NCBI GenBank assembly: GCA_027577595.1 | Contig: JANBRJ010000009.1 | Span: 186,001-250,000, forward strand | Reading direction: 5' to 3' | DNA from: Coemansia sp. RSA 487 | Taxonomy: Eukaryota > Kickxellomycota > Kickxellomycetes > Kickxellales > Kickxellaceae | DNA length: 64,000 nucleotides | Shown here: in pieces, positions 10,598 through 21,662 of the stretch | Numbering within the stretch: position 1 is the first letter of the stretch | Layout: each line of letters opens with the position of its first letter | Notes under the pieces: model-generated | The model's database searches: none | Seen by the model: only the letters and a program-made list of their open reading frames with translations | What the model was told of the DNA's origin: nothing | Position numbers and translations under genes: made by a program

Positions 10598-13500
10598 CTA
10601 CTGTTGCACACACTGCTCTGCAGCCTGCTCTTCCAGCCCGTCCTTGCGTGGCGGCGGCTGGTTGCGCCTGATCCGACGACGGTCTCCGTAGCTGCTCCTT
10701 GCGCGCGTTGCCTCGGCTTTGGCTACTGGTGCTGTATCTAGCGCCTTTTCCGCCACAGCCACACCAGCAGCAGGAGTGCGCTTGCGAGGTGGGTACTTTT
10801 CGTTTTGCATATCCTCATTCGCAGAATTAGCTCTTGCGTTAAGAGCGCTCGAGGTCAGCGGTGAAAGCATTTTTGCTGGCAACAGGTCGTCTACCACTTC
10901 TCTAGACGAAAGATGCATGCGCTTGTTGCTAGGCTTTACCGGTGTGCGCTGTGACGCCAAACGCGCCACTTCGGCCTTCTGAGATACAGTGTTGCGCGCA
11001 TCGGCAACACCAGGAGCTATCCAGCTAGCCTGTGATGACTCGACCTGTGTGTGGCTCGTTGGTTTAACAGGCGTCTTTGGCGACACAGCCACATCGGCTG
11101 TGATCTTGCTCGCTCTAGCTTCAAGAGCAATGCGTTGCTCTGTCTGCTCCCGAAGGCTACTTTGTGATTTCGCAAGATCCTGCTCCAATTCTCCTGCACG
11201 CTCGATCTGCCTGTCCAAGTCATGGCGAAGTGTTTCAGCACGCTGGCGTTGACTCTCTTCTTCCACGCGCAGCTCGCCCATATCATGCTTGTACGCATCC
11301 ATTAGCATCTTACTCTTCTCCTCAAGCTTTGCATTGAGCGTGCGCAAACGCTTGAGTTCATGCTCCAGCTGTGCCAAATCCGGTGCCTTCGAGTCAGAAA
11401 CCATCCTTTCTGTAGCAGCGGAGGCAGCAGCCGCCAATAGTTCACGGGCTGTTTCCAAAAGTTTGCGATGGCTGGCCAGCGCCTCGTTATCACTAGGAAC
11501 CATCTCAGCCATGTTTTCACAGCCAGGCAACGACTGCGCACATTTGACAATGTTCTGAAGGGATGCCGATAGCGATCCGTAAAGCTCGACATCCACATCC
11601 TTAAACTCGTCTCGAAGCCGCGTCAGCTCTGCGTCAACGTCTATCTTCTGTGCTCGCAGCTCTTCTGCGCTCGCGAGCGCCGCATCAAGCCTCAACTGAA
11701 TTTCGCCACGCTCGGTAGACAAGCGTTCCACAGTCTCTGCATGCTGAGCGAGTACAGTCTCAAGCTTGGTGTTAGCCTTCTCGGCTTTGTCGCCGTGCTT
11801 GGAGGCAATGGCTTTGGACTTCTTGATCAACTCGTCCTTTTCCAAACCTTCTCTGACACTAGTGTCGAGAAGCTCCTCAGCCTGAGCGAGCTTTTCCTCA
11901 AGATCGGAAATATCTTGGTCCTTGACGCGTGCTAGCTCAGTCATCATGCCTTTGAGAGTATCTATGCCAGAGTGCGCTCTATCACGCTCTTCGACCAGCT
12001 TTTCAACTTGCGCAGAGAGCTCCTTGACTGCTTCCTGCTTATTGTCGTTGCTGTTCCTTTGAGAGGATGCTATGGCAGAATTTGCATTCTCAAGCGCAGC
12101 TTCCAGCTCTTGGATTTCGATCGATCTGCTGTTGAGCTGGTCCTTTAGCTCTGAAATACTTTGTTCGAGTTGTGCTTGTGACTCCTTTGCACGCTCAGTC
12201 AGACTATTGCACTCTGCTTGCAGATGATCACGCTCTGACGAGATTTCCAACGCCTCCTCCTGAGCTTTACAAAGCCTCTGTGACATATCATCAAGCTGAC
12301 TAGCATTTGTCTGTAGCTCCGCACAAAGTCGTTTAGTTTCTGTTTGGAGTGCCATGGCCTGTTCGGCTGAATCAGTGCAAGCAGCAGCAAGCTGCGCCTT
12401 CGTATCTGTCAGCAGCTTGTTCTGGTCTTCAAGATCTAGCTCAAGCTGTGTCACTTGGTCTTTCAACTTTTGCTCCAGCGCATGTGCCTCTTCCAGCATA
12501 GCATTGGCGTTTTCTAGCTGTGGCATTAGCTGCATGTTCTGCTCCTCTACGCCAAGTATCTTGGATTGAAGCTGGCTGTTATGCGTACTTGTATCTGAAA
12601 GCTGTTGCTGGAGCTTGGCCATCCCCGCTTCGAGCTCGATCTTACAGTTTTCAAACGACTCCTTAGCTGCAGCGCTCTCCTTAGACGCTGCCTCATGCTC
12701 AATCCGCAAAGCCCGAATCGATTCTTGTAGTCTTTCAACTTCCAGATTTGCTGTATCCAAGCTATCTGTCGTGTCATGCAATGAGCTGACCAAACGATCT
12801 CTTTCGGCTTGGACCGCGCCGATCTTGTCCTCAAGCATGGAAATCGCAGCACGGTGAGATTCTTGGATATCTGCAATCTGAAGTTCCGAATTGCCTGCCG
12901 ACGCCGAAAGTTTTTCCGCCAGGTCCTCTTGCATACGCAACTTCTCCAGCAGATCGGCCTTTGCCATTTCGGTATCCTCAAGCTGCTTTGTCACATCGTC
13001 ATGACTCAGCTGTAGTTCGTTGAGGCGCTGCTGAAGAGCAACACGCGATTCTTCTGCTAGTATCGCCGCTTTATTTGTCTGGCCAAGTTGCTCCTGTGCG
13101 CGCTGTTCGTGATCATTCAGCTCCCGTCTCAGGCTATCCACAAGCGACTCGTGATCATGCGAAAATTCAACCATGCGATTATTCACTGCTTCCAATTCAG
13201 CCTGCAAACCCTTAGCATGCTCTGCATGTTCAGTTTTCACTGCATCCAAGCATTGGAGCTGTGCAGCCAATTCCGCCTTTGCAAGCACAGCATTGTCAAG
13301 CTCGCGACTTTTCAGGCTAATAGCAGACTCTAGATCAGCGATCTGGGTTTTTACACGCTCTTCTAGATCTGCTAGTTCCTGTTTCGCTAAATCATACATC
13401 CGATCTGCTTTATCTTTCTCGCTACGAGCGTTGTCTACTGATATTTGCAGCGATTCCACGCGCGACTCCAGCTCAACTACGGATGCCGATTTAGATTCAA

Positions 13501-16500
13501 GCTTTTCGCTTAGCTCGGCATTCAGCTGCGCAATAGAGCTCTTGTTTTTGTCGGTCTCAGCCATGTCCGTCTGCAAGCTCGTAAGCTGCGAGCGCATGGA
13601 CTCCAGGCTCGCTTCAAGGCGCGCAATATCTTCCTGGGCAGCGTTTTCACGATCTTTTGCATCATCAATCTGGCTAGAATGTTCAGATATCGCCTTCGAC
13701 AGGTGCGCTGAAAGCTCAGTTATTTGTGTATCTCTGATTGTCATCTCGCTGTCCAAGTCGGAGACTTTCTGCTCATATTCCTTCTTATTTGCAAGCAGAT
13801 CAGCCTGGAGATTTGCATATTCATCGCGCAGGGCATCTAGCTCTTTCAGAATAGCGCCAACCTTATGGCGCTCGTCGGATAATGTACTTTCTAGCATCGA
13901 TGCCCTCGTAGCAAGCTGTTCATTGCTGGTACTGGCAGCTGCGCCCGACTCTTTACTAGAGCGCAACTCTGACTCTAGCTTCTCGGAACTAGAAATCTTG
14001 GAATCGAGATCAGCCTGAATCTGAGCCATAATGCATTCTGACTCGGCCAAAGCAAGTTTGTGCGATTCTGACAAATCCATTAGCTTGGTTTCGAGAGAAT
14101 CGCGAGCAGCAGCTAGCTCATTTGCGGTTGTGTCGAGTTGTAAAGCCTGCCTCTTGTGCTCAGCTGCTGCACTCTCAGAGACGGCAAGTTTGTCATTCAG
14201 ATCATTGCTGACAACAGTTAGCTCCGACACTCGTTCCCAAATGTCTGCATTCTGGGATTCCAGCTCCAAGATCTTCGCGTGCAGATGTGTCTTTTCGGTG
14301 TTGGCGGATTCAAGTTCCACTTGCTTTGCTGAAAGCAACACTTTCAGCTGTTCGCCAGATGAACTGAGCAGTGTGACTTCGTGCTTGAGCTTTGACGCCT
14401 CCTCCACAAGTGCGGGAACCGTGCTGGCCTGGTCGCTGGTAAGAGTTAGTTGTGACACAAGCCTTTCCTTCTCACCTTGGACCTCCTTTAGCTGTTCAGA
14501 AAGTGCATGAACCGTTCCCTGAAGCTCGCCAATTTCCTTTGCGCGCTCGCTAACCAAAGACTCGAAGATCTGCTTTTCAGCTATATGCACATCTTTGGCA
14601 TTGACAAGCTTCTCCTGCGCTTTGTCCATTTCGGCAGTGAATTGTGTATCTCTTTCGGCCAGCTGCTGTGCCAGTTGCTCAATGGAGGCGGTTAGCTGGC
14701 CAACGCTTAAGGCGCTCTCGTCGCATTCAGCAGATTTCAACTCCAGCGATCTTGTCTGTTGCATAAATCTCGATTCCAGGTCCTCGAGCTTGTTATTGGA
14801 CTCTGTAAGTTCGATCCGTGCGCTCTGCAGCTGCTCGGTAAGCCTTTCAATAGCCAGGTCCTTCTCGGCTATTTCGGACTTGGCATCAGAGAGAGACTTG
14901 CATTCAGCAGAGAGCTGGCTAATTTGACTCTGGGCTGCTTCAAGCTCGTTGCTCGCTCCCAGGATACGATTTTCATAATCGGCCGAAGACAGCTGAGCCT
15001 GCTCCAGTTGTTTCTGCAAAGAACCCGAAAGTTGTGACATTTCAGCAACAGCAGCTTGCAATGAACTGACCTCCACGCTGTGGTCTGACACGACTTTTGC
15101 AAGAGCTTGCTCAATATCCTTCTTGTGCATATGCACGAGCTCATCCAGTCGTTGGCGCTCTGAATCAAGCTGCAAGCTTAGTGCGTTTCGCTCCTTGGCA
15201 GCAGAGCCCGCATCTTCTCTTGTAGCCACTAGTTCCGTGCGCAAACCTTGACACATATCCTCGGATTCGGCAAGCTTCGACTCTAGCTCGGTAAATCTGC
15301 TGAATACTTCATCTGACTCGTGCAAGGCGTCAACTAGCTGCTCCTCTTTCTGGACCAGCGTTTCTCTAACCGCTTGCAACTCCATCTCCAGGAACTCGGC
15401 CTCTGGACGCTGCGACCTGAACTTTTGGCATTGCCTTTGTGAGGCATCAATTGTCGTCATTAAAGCACGCAGTTTACGCCGGATCTGTACTAGTTCGTGA
15501 GGCTGCTGCTGCTGCGTGGACGTGGGGCTAGGCTTTGCGGGCGACGGAGGGATCGTGTCTGTTATAGCCAGCTGGCTCAATGTCTTGAGTAATAGATTGT
15601 ATTCTCGCATGACCCGCTGGATGGTTCCCTCCATATCCTTGTTCGTCCTGGCGAGATCGTCGTGTTGCTGCCGAAGTTGGTCGTTGCTAGCTTCGAGGTC
15701 CCCAATTTTGTCTGCAACTAGTTGGTTGAACTCGGGGCCAAGGGTCACAGCATCTGAGCATGGCCTATTTGAGCCATTGTCGCTACACCTGCGCCTGCCA
15801 TCGATGCTATGCCGAGGAGTATCGTCGTCATCGGTATCCATGGCCTCTGCGCTCTTGTCAATTAAACCGGCTGGTGAATAGATAACAGCAGACGTGCCGC
15901 TTATACCACTTTCCCCGTCGGCAAACGGCTTTTGGAGGCCAGAGAACCAGGTTTGGCGGCGGAACGACGGAACTGCATCAATATTGCTCTTGCCGTCTGC
16001 GTTCTTCGGGAAGAACATACTTGTCTGTTGGACATTGAGCTCCCTCTGAAGCCGCTCGCGCTCTTTCTGGGACTTCCAAAGCTGACGCAGAAGCTGCTCG
16101 TTGTCGGCTTCGATCTTTAGCTTCTTCCGCTCGATGTCTTTCATCTGCGCAACCTCCTTTTCAAGCTCGCTTGCCCGCTTGAGTCGCCGCAGCAAGGCAT
16201 CGCCACGCAGCTCTTCGTTGACCTCGGGCTTGTTCTGGATAGTCTTTGCGCGCGAAGCAAATTTAAGCGTTGAAAGCGCCTCATCGACATAGTCTGGAGA
16301 GGGCGTTATCGTGCAAATGATGAGCGTTTTCGCGTTGCCTCCGATAGACGGCTGTAAAATGCGCGTTAGCTTGGAGTCTCGATACGGGATGTGGCCCTTG
16401 TCTCCGCCATCCTCTGACAAGCGAGCGATCACCGTGCCCAGAGTCATTAGAGATTTGTTTATATGGGCACCCTCTTTCAGCCGCTGGCCTTCAGCTCCAG

Positions 16501-17471
16501 TCTGGCCAACGCGTTCAGAGCCTGCCAAATCGACCAGATTGAGACAAGACACTTTAACTGCGCCAGTGAATTCGGCAGAGTCATCTGTGCTGCCAGTGCT
16601 CAGGCGCTGCTGGCGCTTTGTCTTCTGTGCTTGTTCCGTACCTTCTGTGCTGTCCTCGCCTTCTGCATCTGCCTTTTCACGGCTTTCAATGACAATACGG
16701 AAAATTGTATGCGATCTACTGCTTCGCTCATTCATGTTGGTCCCAGCAATGTGACGGTTACGGTCTCCTTTCTGCAGAACTTCTTCAACCTGCTGCACAT
16801 TGAAAACGATGTGTTCTGACAAGTCCCCAACGAAGATCTCGCGCTTGGCGTTTTCGTGGATCTTTAGGTTTGATTTTGTCGGCTCGAGCAAGTCGCGCAA
16901 AACCTCGTTGTATATCTCCAAAAACGACACGCGAATGAGGTACTCACGGTCGGGATCGCACTCAACGATGCGGAACATCTCGTTGACTGCAAGCTTGATG
17001 ATTCCAAGCTCAGTGTTGCTACCGTGCATCGTGTGTGTTTTTCCCGAAGAAGTCTGGCCATATGCAAAGATTGTGCCATTGAACCCGTCCATTGACGATG
17101 TGATGATCTGCTTGACCACATCGTCGTAAACACTTAGCGTGCTTTCCTTTTGGTCGAAGACCCTATCTACAATTCGAATGCACCAAAAACGTCAATAGAA
17201 GGGGCTCCAAGGTTTTTTTTAGTGCAAGTGCAACACAGGTAGAGTTTTTGGCAGTGCAGGCTGGCGCGTAAAGTATTGGCAGGATTGGAAAGCACTTACC
17301 GAAAGTAAACGAGTTGCCGTTTGATACGCGTCCATCAGAGTATGAGCGCTGAGTAATAGTGTCTCGCTGAACGGCCCAGGGCAAAAGACCCTGTGCTCCA
17401 TGTACTGACGAGCGCAGCTCGCGCTGGTTGAGTGGCCGAATTCGTATGGCCACGTTTATATGGTCTCCCAT
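10598..17471 (-). CDS. Giant kinesin-7 (CENP-E-like), complement(join(10598..17166,17300..17471))
   Basis: Plus-end motor of the CENP-E type, 2246 aa. Exon 1 (MGDHINVAIRIRPLNQREL) ends in the motor domain at TTCG/GTAAGT. The acceptor TTGTAG at 17167 restores SFTFDRVFDQ, the canonical motor sequence. Motor motifs: P-loop GQTSSGKT (94-101), NMNERSSRSHTIFR with switch I (206-210), DLAGSE switch II (270-275), neck ending about 370. Between SHTIFRIVIESRE and VSCLNLVDLAGSE sits an unusually long acidic/basic insert of about 40 residues. The rest to about 2030 is almost unbroken heptad coiled coil. The tail is basic (RKRTP, RDRRRIRR-like clusters), as expected for microtubule or kinetochore binding. 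The last four residues are CVQQ, a CaaX-like motif as in human CENP-E, which ends CKTQ. Family knowledge suggests a kinetochore/mitosis role. The second exon is an unbroken 6.5-kb frame. Confidence 0.9.
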
Positions 17472-17864
17472 TTCTTGTTTTAAATAGTAAATAAAGTACG
17501 GGAAATGCAAGGAAATTGTAGAATAAGGAAACGTGCAAAGAAGAGAAACAAGACCAAGCGATTCTGGACTAACTGGCAAAAACATGGATATCTCCTTTGT
17601 TTACGTTATTTTTATTTTTTGGAAAATGCGTTTTGACCACTAGAGTTGATTTGGACTAATCACTCACTTGATCACGGCCCTTGACGTCTGTATTTTTTTT
17701 TTTGAAGGAAATAAGACGGAGCCCATTTTGGCATTCTCTTCTTTTTCTTTCTCTTCTTTGAGCCTAGGATGTTTCTTCATTGCACGCGATAAACCTTCGT
17801 TCCTTGCCTTTTCTTATTTTCAATCAAGTGTTGCACATAGCCTTATATTCCAGAGAACATCACA
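17472..17864. other. Divergent promoter kinesin-7 / FIP1
   Basis: 393 bp between two divergent start codons, with T-rich and A-rich runs (about 17690-17760). No RNA gene or clear operator was recognised. An ACGCGT box lies just inside FIP1 exon 1 (about 17889). Confidence 0.5.
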
Positions 17865-19675
17865 ATGTCGAATAGAATGGAGACAGAGGACGCGTTTATT
17901 TACGGCGATTCCGATGGCAAAGATGGCAATACAACAGACACAAGGTAGAGTAAATGACCCTTTTATTCCTGTATAATACGTTTTACCCTTTATAGCTGGC
18001 AATTGTTTTAAAGACTAAAATCTGTGTTTTTTTTGTATTTGCAAGTACTAGCCAGAAATCTGGTACGGCTCGCGAGCACGACAGGAGCAACGCCGGAAAT
18101 GGTAATGAAGCCACCAACAGCAACGATCAGCTAGAATACAGCGATCTGGAGGTTAAACCCGATGACAAGGATGAACATATGAATAGTGGCTCAGAAGGCG
18201 CGAATTCTAACGATGCTAGCGCCAGTGAGAGCGAGAGTAGCGAAGATGAGGATCTTGAGATTATTTTGGAGCCTGGAGGCGCCGATGCGAACAAGCAAAC
18301 CAGCACTCTGGCTACGCCCACCGATGGGAAATCGGGCAATAACGAGGGCACGGTTCTCGATGGGACCGATAGTCAAGATCGGGTAAAGGACGGCAGCCTG
18401 CAGGCGCTGCTTGCTGGCGGTGTAGATAAACTTGATATGGTGACGGTGCCCCTTATTAATGGCATGGATATGTTCAAGATTGATCTAGACATGCTTGAAG
18501 AAAAGCAGTGGCGACAACCTGGCGCCGACATCACTGATTATTTCAACTTTGGGTTTAATGAGGAGACCTGGAAGCTGTACTGCTTAAAACAGAGACACCT
18601 GCGCACGGAATTCAACGTGCGCAAAATGATGCCGCCAGCAATGATGATGATGCAAGGAAATCCTGGCATGCCCATGGCAAACCCTGCAATGTATTCTGCA
18701 ATGATGAACCATGGATTCCGCCCAGAAATGGCCGGCGGTATGTACCCTCCTGGTGTGATTCCTCCATATATGAGGCCTGGACAGGGTCAGCAGGGTGGAG
18801 GAGTCAAACCACCGAGTGCCGATGGAGGACCCTCTGGTTCTAACGGCGGGGAGGTAGTACCGGGCCAAGACAAGTCCAAGGACGATCCAAATGCGCTACA
18901 AGGCAGGGACGGCGGCAACCAGCAACAGCCGCCAAACACTATGAGCATGACGCCCCAGCAGCAGCTTCAATTCCAGCAACATAGCCAGCAGCAGATGCGC
19001 ATGGGCATGCCGCCTGGGTATTTCCCTGGGCAGAACTTCCCACAGGGAATTGGCGGGCCCCAGCGCAACATGCCCATGGGTGCAATGACGCCACAAATGC
19101 AGATGCAGATGCAGATGCAGATGCAGATGAAGGGGCGGGTACCGATGCCTCAGAACCCGCAAGCAATGCATCAGCGGCCCAGCTCCTCCGGCGCAGGAAA
19201 CATGCAGAGACCTCCAAACCCACAGCTGCCAGCTGCGTCGCAAAACGCTCGTGATTCGGACGTACGTGATAATATCAAGGATAGCGAATCCAGGCGGTCA
19301 TCGTCACGCCATCATGATGGCCATGAAAGATCGGAATCTCGACACAGGACCCATGATCGAGACAGCACAAGAACCAGCAGCAAGTCCCGCCATGAGCGCA
19401 ACAGGGACAACAGCGTTCAGAGAAAAGACGCAAGCAGGAGTACGCAAGATAGGAGCGTTGCTGACCAAAGAAGGTCTGATCGTCGCCGTGAACGGAGTCG
19501 CGACCGAGAGCCACGCGATAGGGACGGCCGAGATAGAGCGTCATCCCGTGTACATGACGGCGACGTGGGCCGCAGTGGTGAAAGATCCTCCGATAGACGT
19601 TCGCACAAGCGTCGGCGCTCGCCCTCAAAGGAAAAGGAGGCTGGTTCCAAGAGCGCCTCAAGGCGCCGGCGTTGA
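17865..19675 (+). CDS. FIP1: Pre-mRNA 3'-end processing factor Fip1, join(17865..17944,18046..19675)
   Basis: Fip1 belongs to the cleavage and polyadenylation factor in the nucleus and tethers poly(A) polymerase. Two exons give 569 aa. Exon 1 encodes MSNRMETEDAFIYGDSDGK and ends in an AG/GTAGAG donor. The acceptor TTTGCAAG at 18045 restores the frame. Key motifs: DLEIILEPG (about 62-70) and the Fip1 signature PLINGMDMFKIDLDML followed by WRQPGADITDYFNFGFNEETW and YC-KQ-R (about 120-170). The middle is Pro/Gln/Met-rich, including a hexanucleotide repeat coding (QM)n. The last 125 residues are very rich in Arg, Ser, Asp and His (RSRDREPRDRDGRDR type) and end in RRRR. Such an RD/RS tail is known in animal FIP1L1 and absent from the yeast protein. 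Neighbours are unrelated. Confidence 0.93.
19094..19129 (+). repeat. Hexanucleotide microsatellite in FIP1
   Basis: One CAAATG unit plus five CAGATG units in frame, encoding alternating Gln and Met within the low-complexity part of Fip1. A triplet-multiple repeat of this kind can change length without breaking the frame. Confidence 0.9.
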
Positions 19676-20937
19676 CAATGCATTGGGAAAGTGGATTTCG
19701 TCTGCTGGCAGCCTTTTGAAAGAAATAATCCAGTGTGGCGGTGGTCTCAGTTTATCTTTCTCAGTTTGCTGAGATTATGGACAAACAAGGCGCATGCTAC
19801 AATGGCCTCGATCTAGAAAGCGCTGTTTATGCACCTTCCAGAAAAAGGACTGTTTTGAATATAAAGTGTTGTGTGGCAAGCCATATAATCGATTCAACTC
19901 GTTCTTGTCAAAATTTAGCTTTTAATTGCGAAGACACGACAAGCGTATAATTGTGCTGTGCAAGATAATTTCACTAATGACATTTCCTCGATCTACTGCC
20001 ATTGCTTGGCAACAACGTTCTTCAATAGTCTTGTAGTTTGTTTCCCATTTTATTTTATTTTATTTTTCCATAAACGTTGCTTTATCACTTTGCTTGGCAA
20101 TATAAGTTTTTCATTTTAAGCAGGTAAGAGAAAAACAAACGGTTATGTTGTACGCTGCCCCCAAGATTGAAACTGATAAAAGTAACAGCATTGGCCAGCA
20201 GTCTGGGGATGGGTTAAGCTACTGCGGATATTTTTGTAACGAACATTACCAAGTATTACTGCTTGCTTGTTTTTGGCAAAGTAAATGCGGCTAGTGCCTC
20301 GGTTATGTTTATATTGGGCTCTGGTACCGTTTTCTCTTGAGATCTTATTGTTTGGTATCAAAACAAGTTACTGCACATACGAGCGATTTCCATAAACAAA
20401 TGGTCCAGCAGAATGCTGCACTGCATTAAAGTTATTTGAATAACGCCAGCACATCTCTTACATGTGCACATATTCATTCCCCTAAATAAATCGATGTGGC
20501 CTCTGGTAGCCAATGCTTTCGCCGGCAACATACATATAGCTACTGCTCGACTTGTAACGTAAACAAAAAGGAGCCACAGCATTCTTTAGATTGCAGCAGT
20601 TTATACCGTAGATGCCTGAGTCTGCCCAACGTGTCCCGTTTTATGGCTTTCGCCGTTACTAACAATTGCATTTTCCTAAATGGTGGACTTATTTGTTTGA
20701 TTGTTTTCCACATAACCAAAAATAATATAGATATCTGTTGGATTTCATTTGTAAACGGAATGCAGCATCAGCCACAGATCATCTTCAATAAGACATTTGT
20801 GCAATAGAATTGAGACCGACACAAAGAAAGGTGAAGCGATCCTAACAAACAAACAAACCAACAAACAAAAAACACTATCTGCTGCTCTCTACTTTACTGC
20901 ACAAACTGATCGCATGTGTACTTAAATACCAGCTACC
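19676..20937. other. Gene-free spacer FIP1 to 175-aa orphan
   Basis: 1262 bp, A/T-rich. It contains several short frames without family motifs and an AAAC-type simple tract (about 20847-20870). No tRNA-like box pair, coding gene or mobile element was recognised. Confidence 0.5.
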
Positions 20938-21465
20938 ATGGTTCAACGTCAGAGCAACGAAGTACCATTTTTTCCACCTACAGACAAGGACCACACTTTT
21001 AAAACCTTATTAGCGTCCGTATCTTTAGATTTCTCGCACCAAACGCTCGCTGTTCGAAATCCCAAGCAGGCAATTCCTGAACCCATTTACCCCTTTCGCA
21101 TTCAACCAGGCAACCCTTTGCTACAACTAAAAGACAGACCGACAATGTCGTCCGATGTTGCCGCCACAATCCTCTTTGGCGATCTACGGTACTCATACGA
21201 AAAGCAGTTGACGCGCGTAGAGCGGCTACGAGCTATCTCCAGCAGCTTGGAGGCCCAGTTTCTAGCCTCCGTGCGTGAGCGTGCGACCAGACCAAACAGC
21301 AGTGTTTCAGATGAAGAAAAGAAGGACCACGAAGGATTGCGTCGGCTACTCAACCGCGCCCGTCTGCAGCTTTCCGACGAGGTGAGGTTGCTGCAGTGGC
21401 TCAGGCGCCGCCACAACATGGCAATCATCGGTCGGAAAGCACAGTCACGCTTTCTTGTATTTTGA
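20938..21465 (+). CDS. Hypothetical protein, 175 aa, coiled-coil C-terminal half
   Basis: Single open frame with ATG in a good context (CTACCATGG). I do not recognise a family. The first 70 residues are Pro-rich and loop-like (PEPIYPFRIQPGNPLL). From about 80 to 165 the chain is highly charged and helical (RYSYEKQLTRVERLRA, LRRLLNRARLQL, VRLLQWLRRRH), suggesting a short coiled coil, and it ends FLVF. Codon use and G/C at third positions (GCGCGTAGAG, GCTGCAGTGGC) look coding, unlike the flanking spacers. It lies 197 bp upstream of RIX1 on the same strand. It could be a small subunit of a chromatin or RNA complex, but nothing proves this. Confidence 0.6.
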   Translation: MVQRQSNEVPFFPPTDKDHTFKTLLASVSLDFSHQTLAVRNPKQAIPEPIYPFRIQPGNPLLQLKDRPTMSSDVAATILFGDLRYSYEKQLTRVERLRAISSSLEAQFLASVRERATRPNSSVSDEEKKDHEGLRRLLNRARLQLSDEVRLLQWLRRRHNMAIIGRKAQSRFLVF

Positions 21466-21662
21466 GACTGATCGGATCTGCTGATCAATAGATTAATTTT
21501 ATATTTTCTTTTGTACCAAAAAAAAACTCAATGCTTGTCTATCCGATCCTCAGTTGCTTTCTAGCTCTTCTATTTCCTTTGTTCAATTCATTTTTCAAAA
21601 GCGTGAAAGTCTTTGTTTTATATATCTGTTAGCCTTTCGTATTTATACAGCCCCCACAAGAG

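Noticed and set aside
13173-14018. 281-aa Ser-rich plus-strand frame
   Set aside because: Antisense shadow of the kinesin coiled coil; Ser/Leu/Ala-rich as expected from complementing Glu/Lys/Gln/Ala codons.
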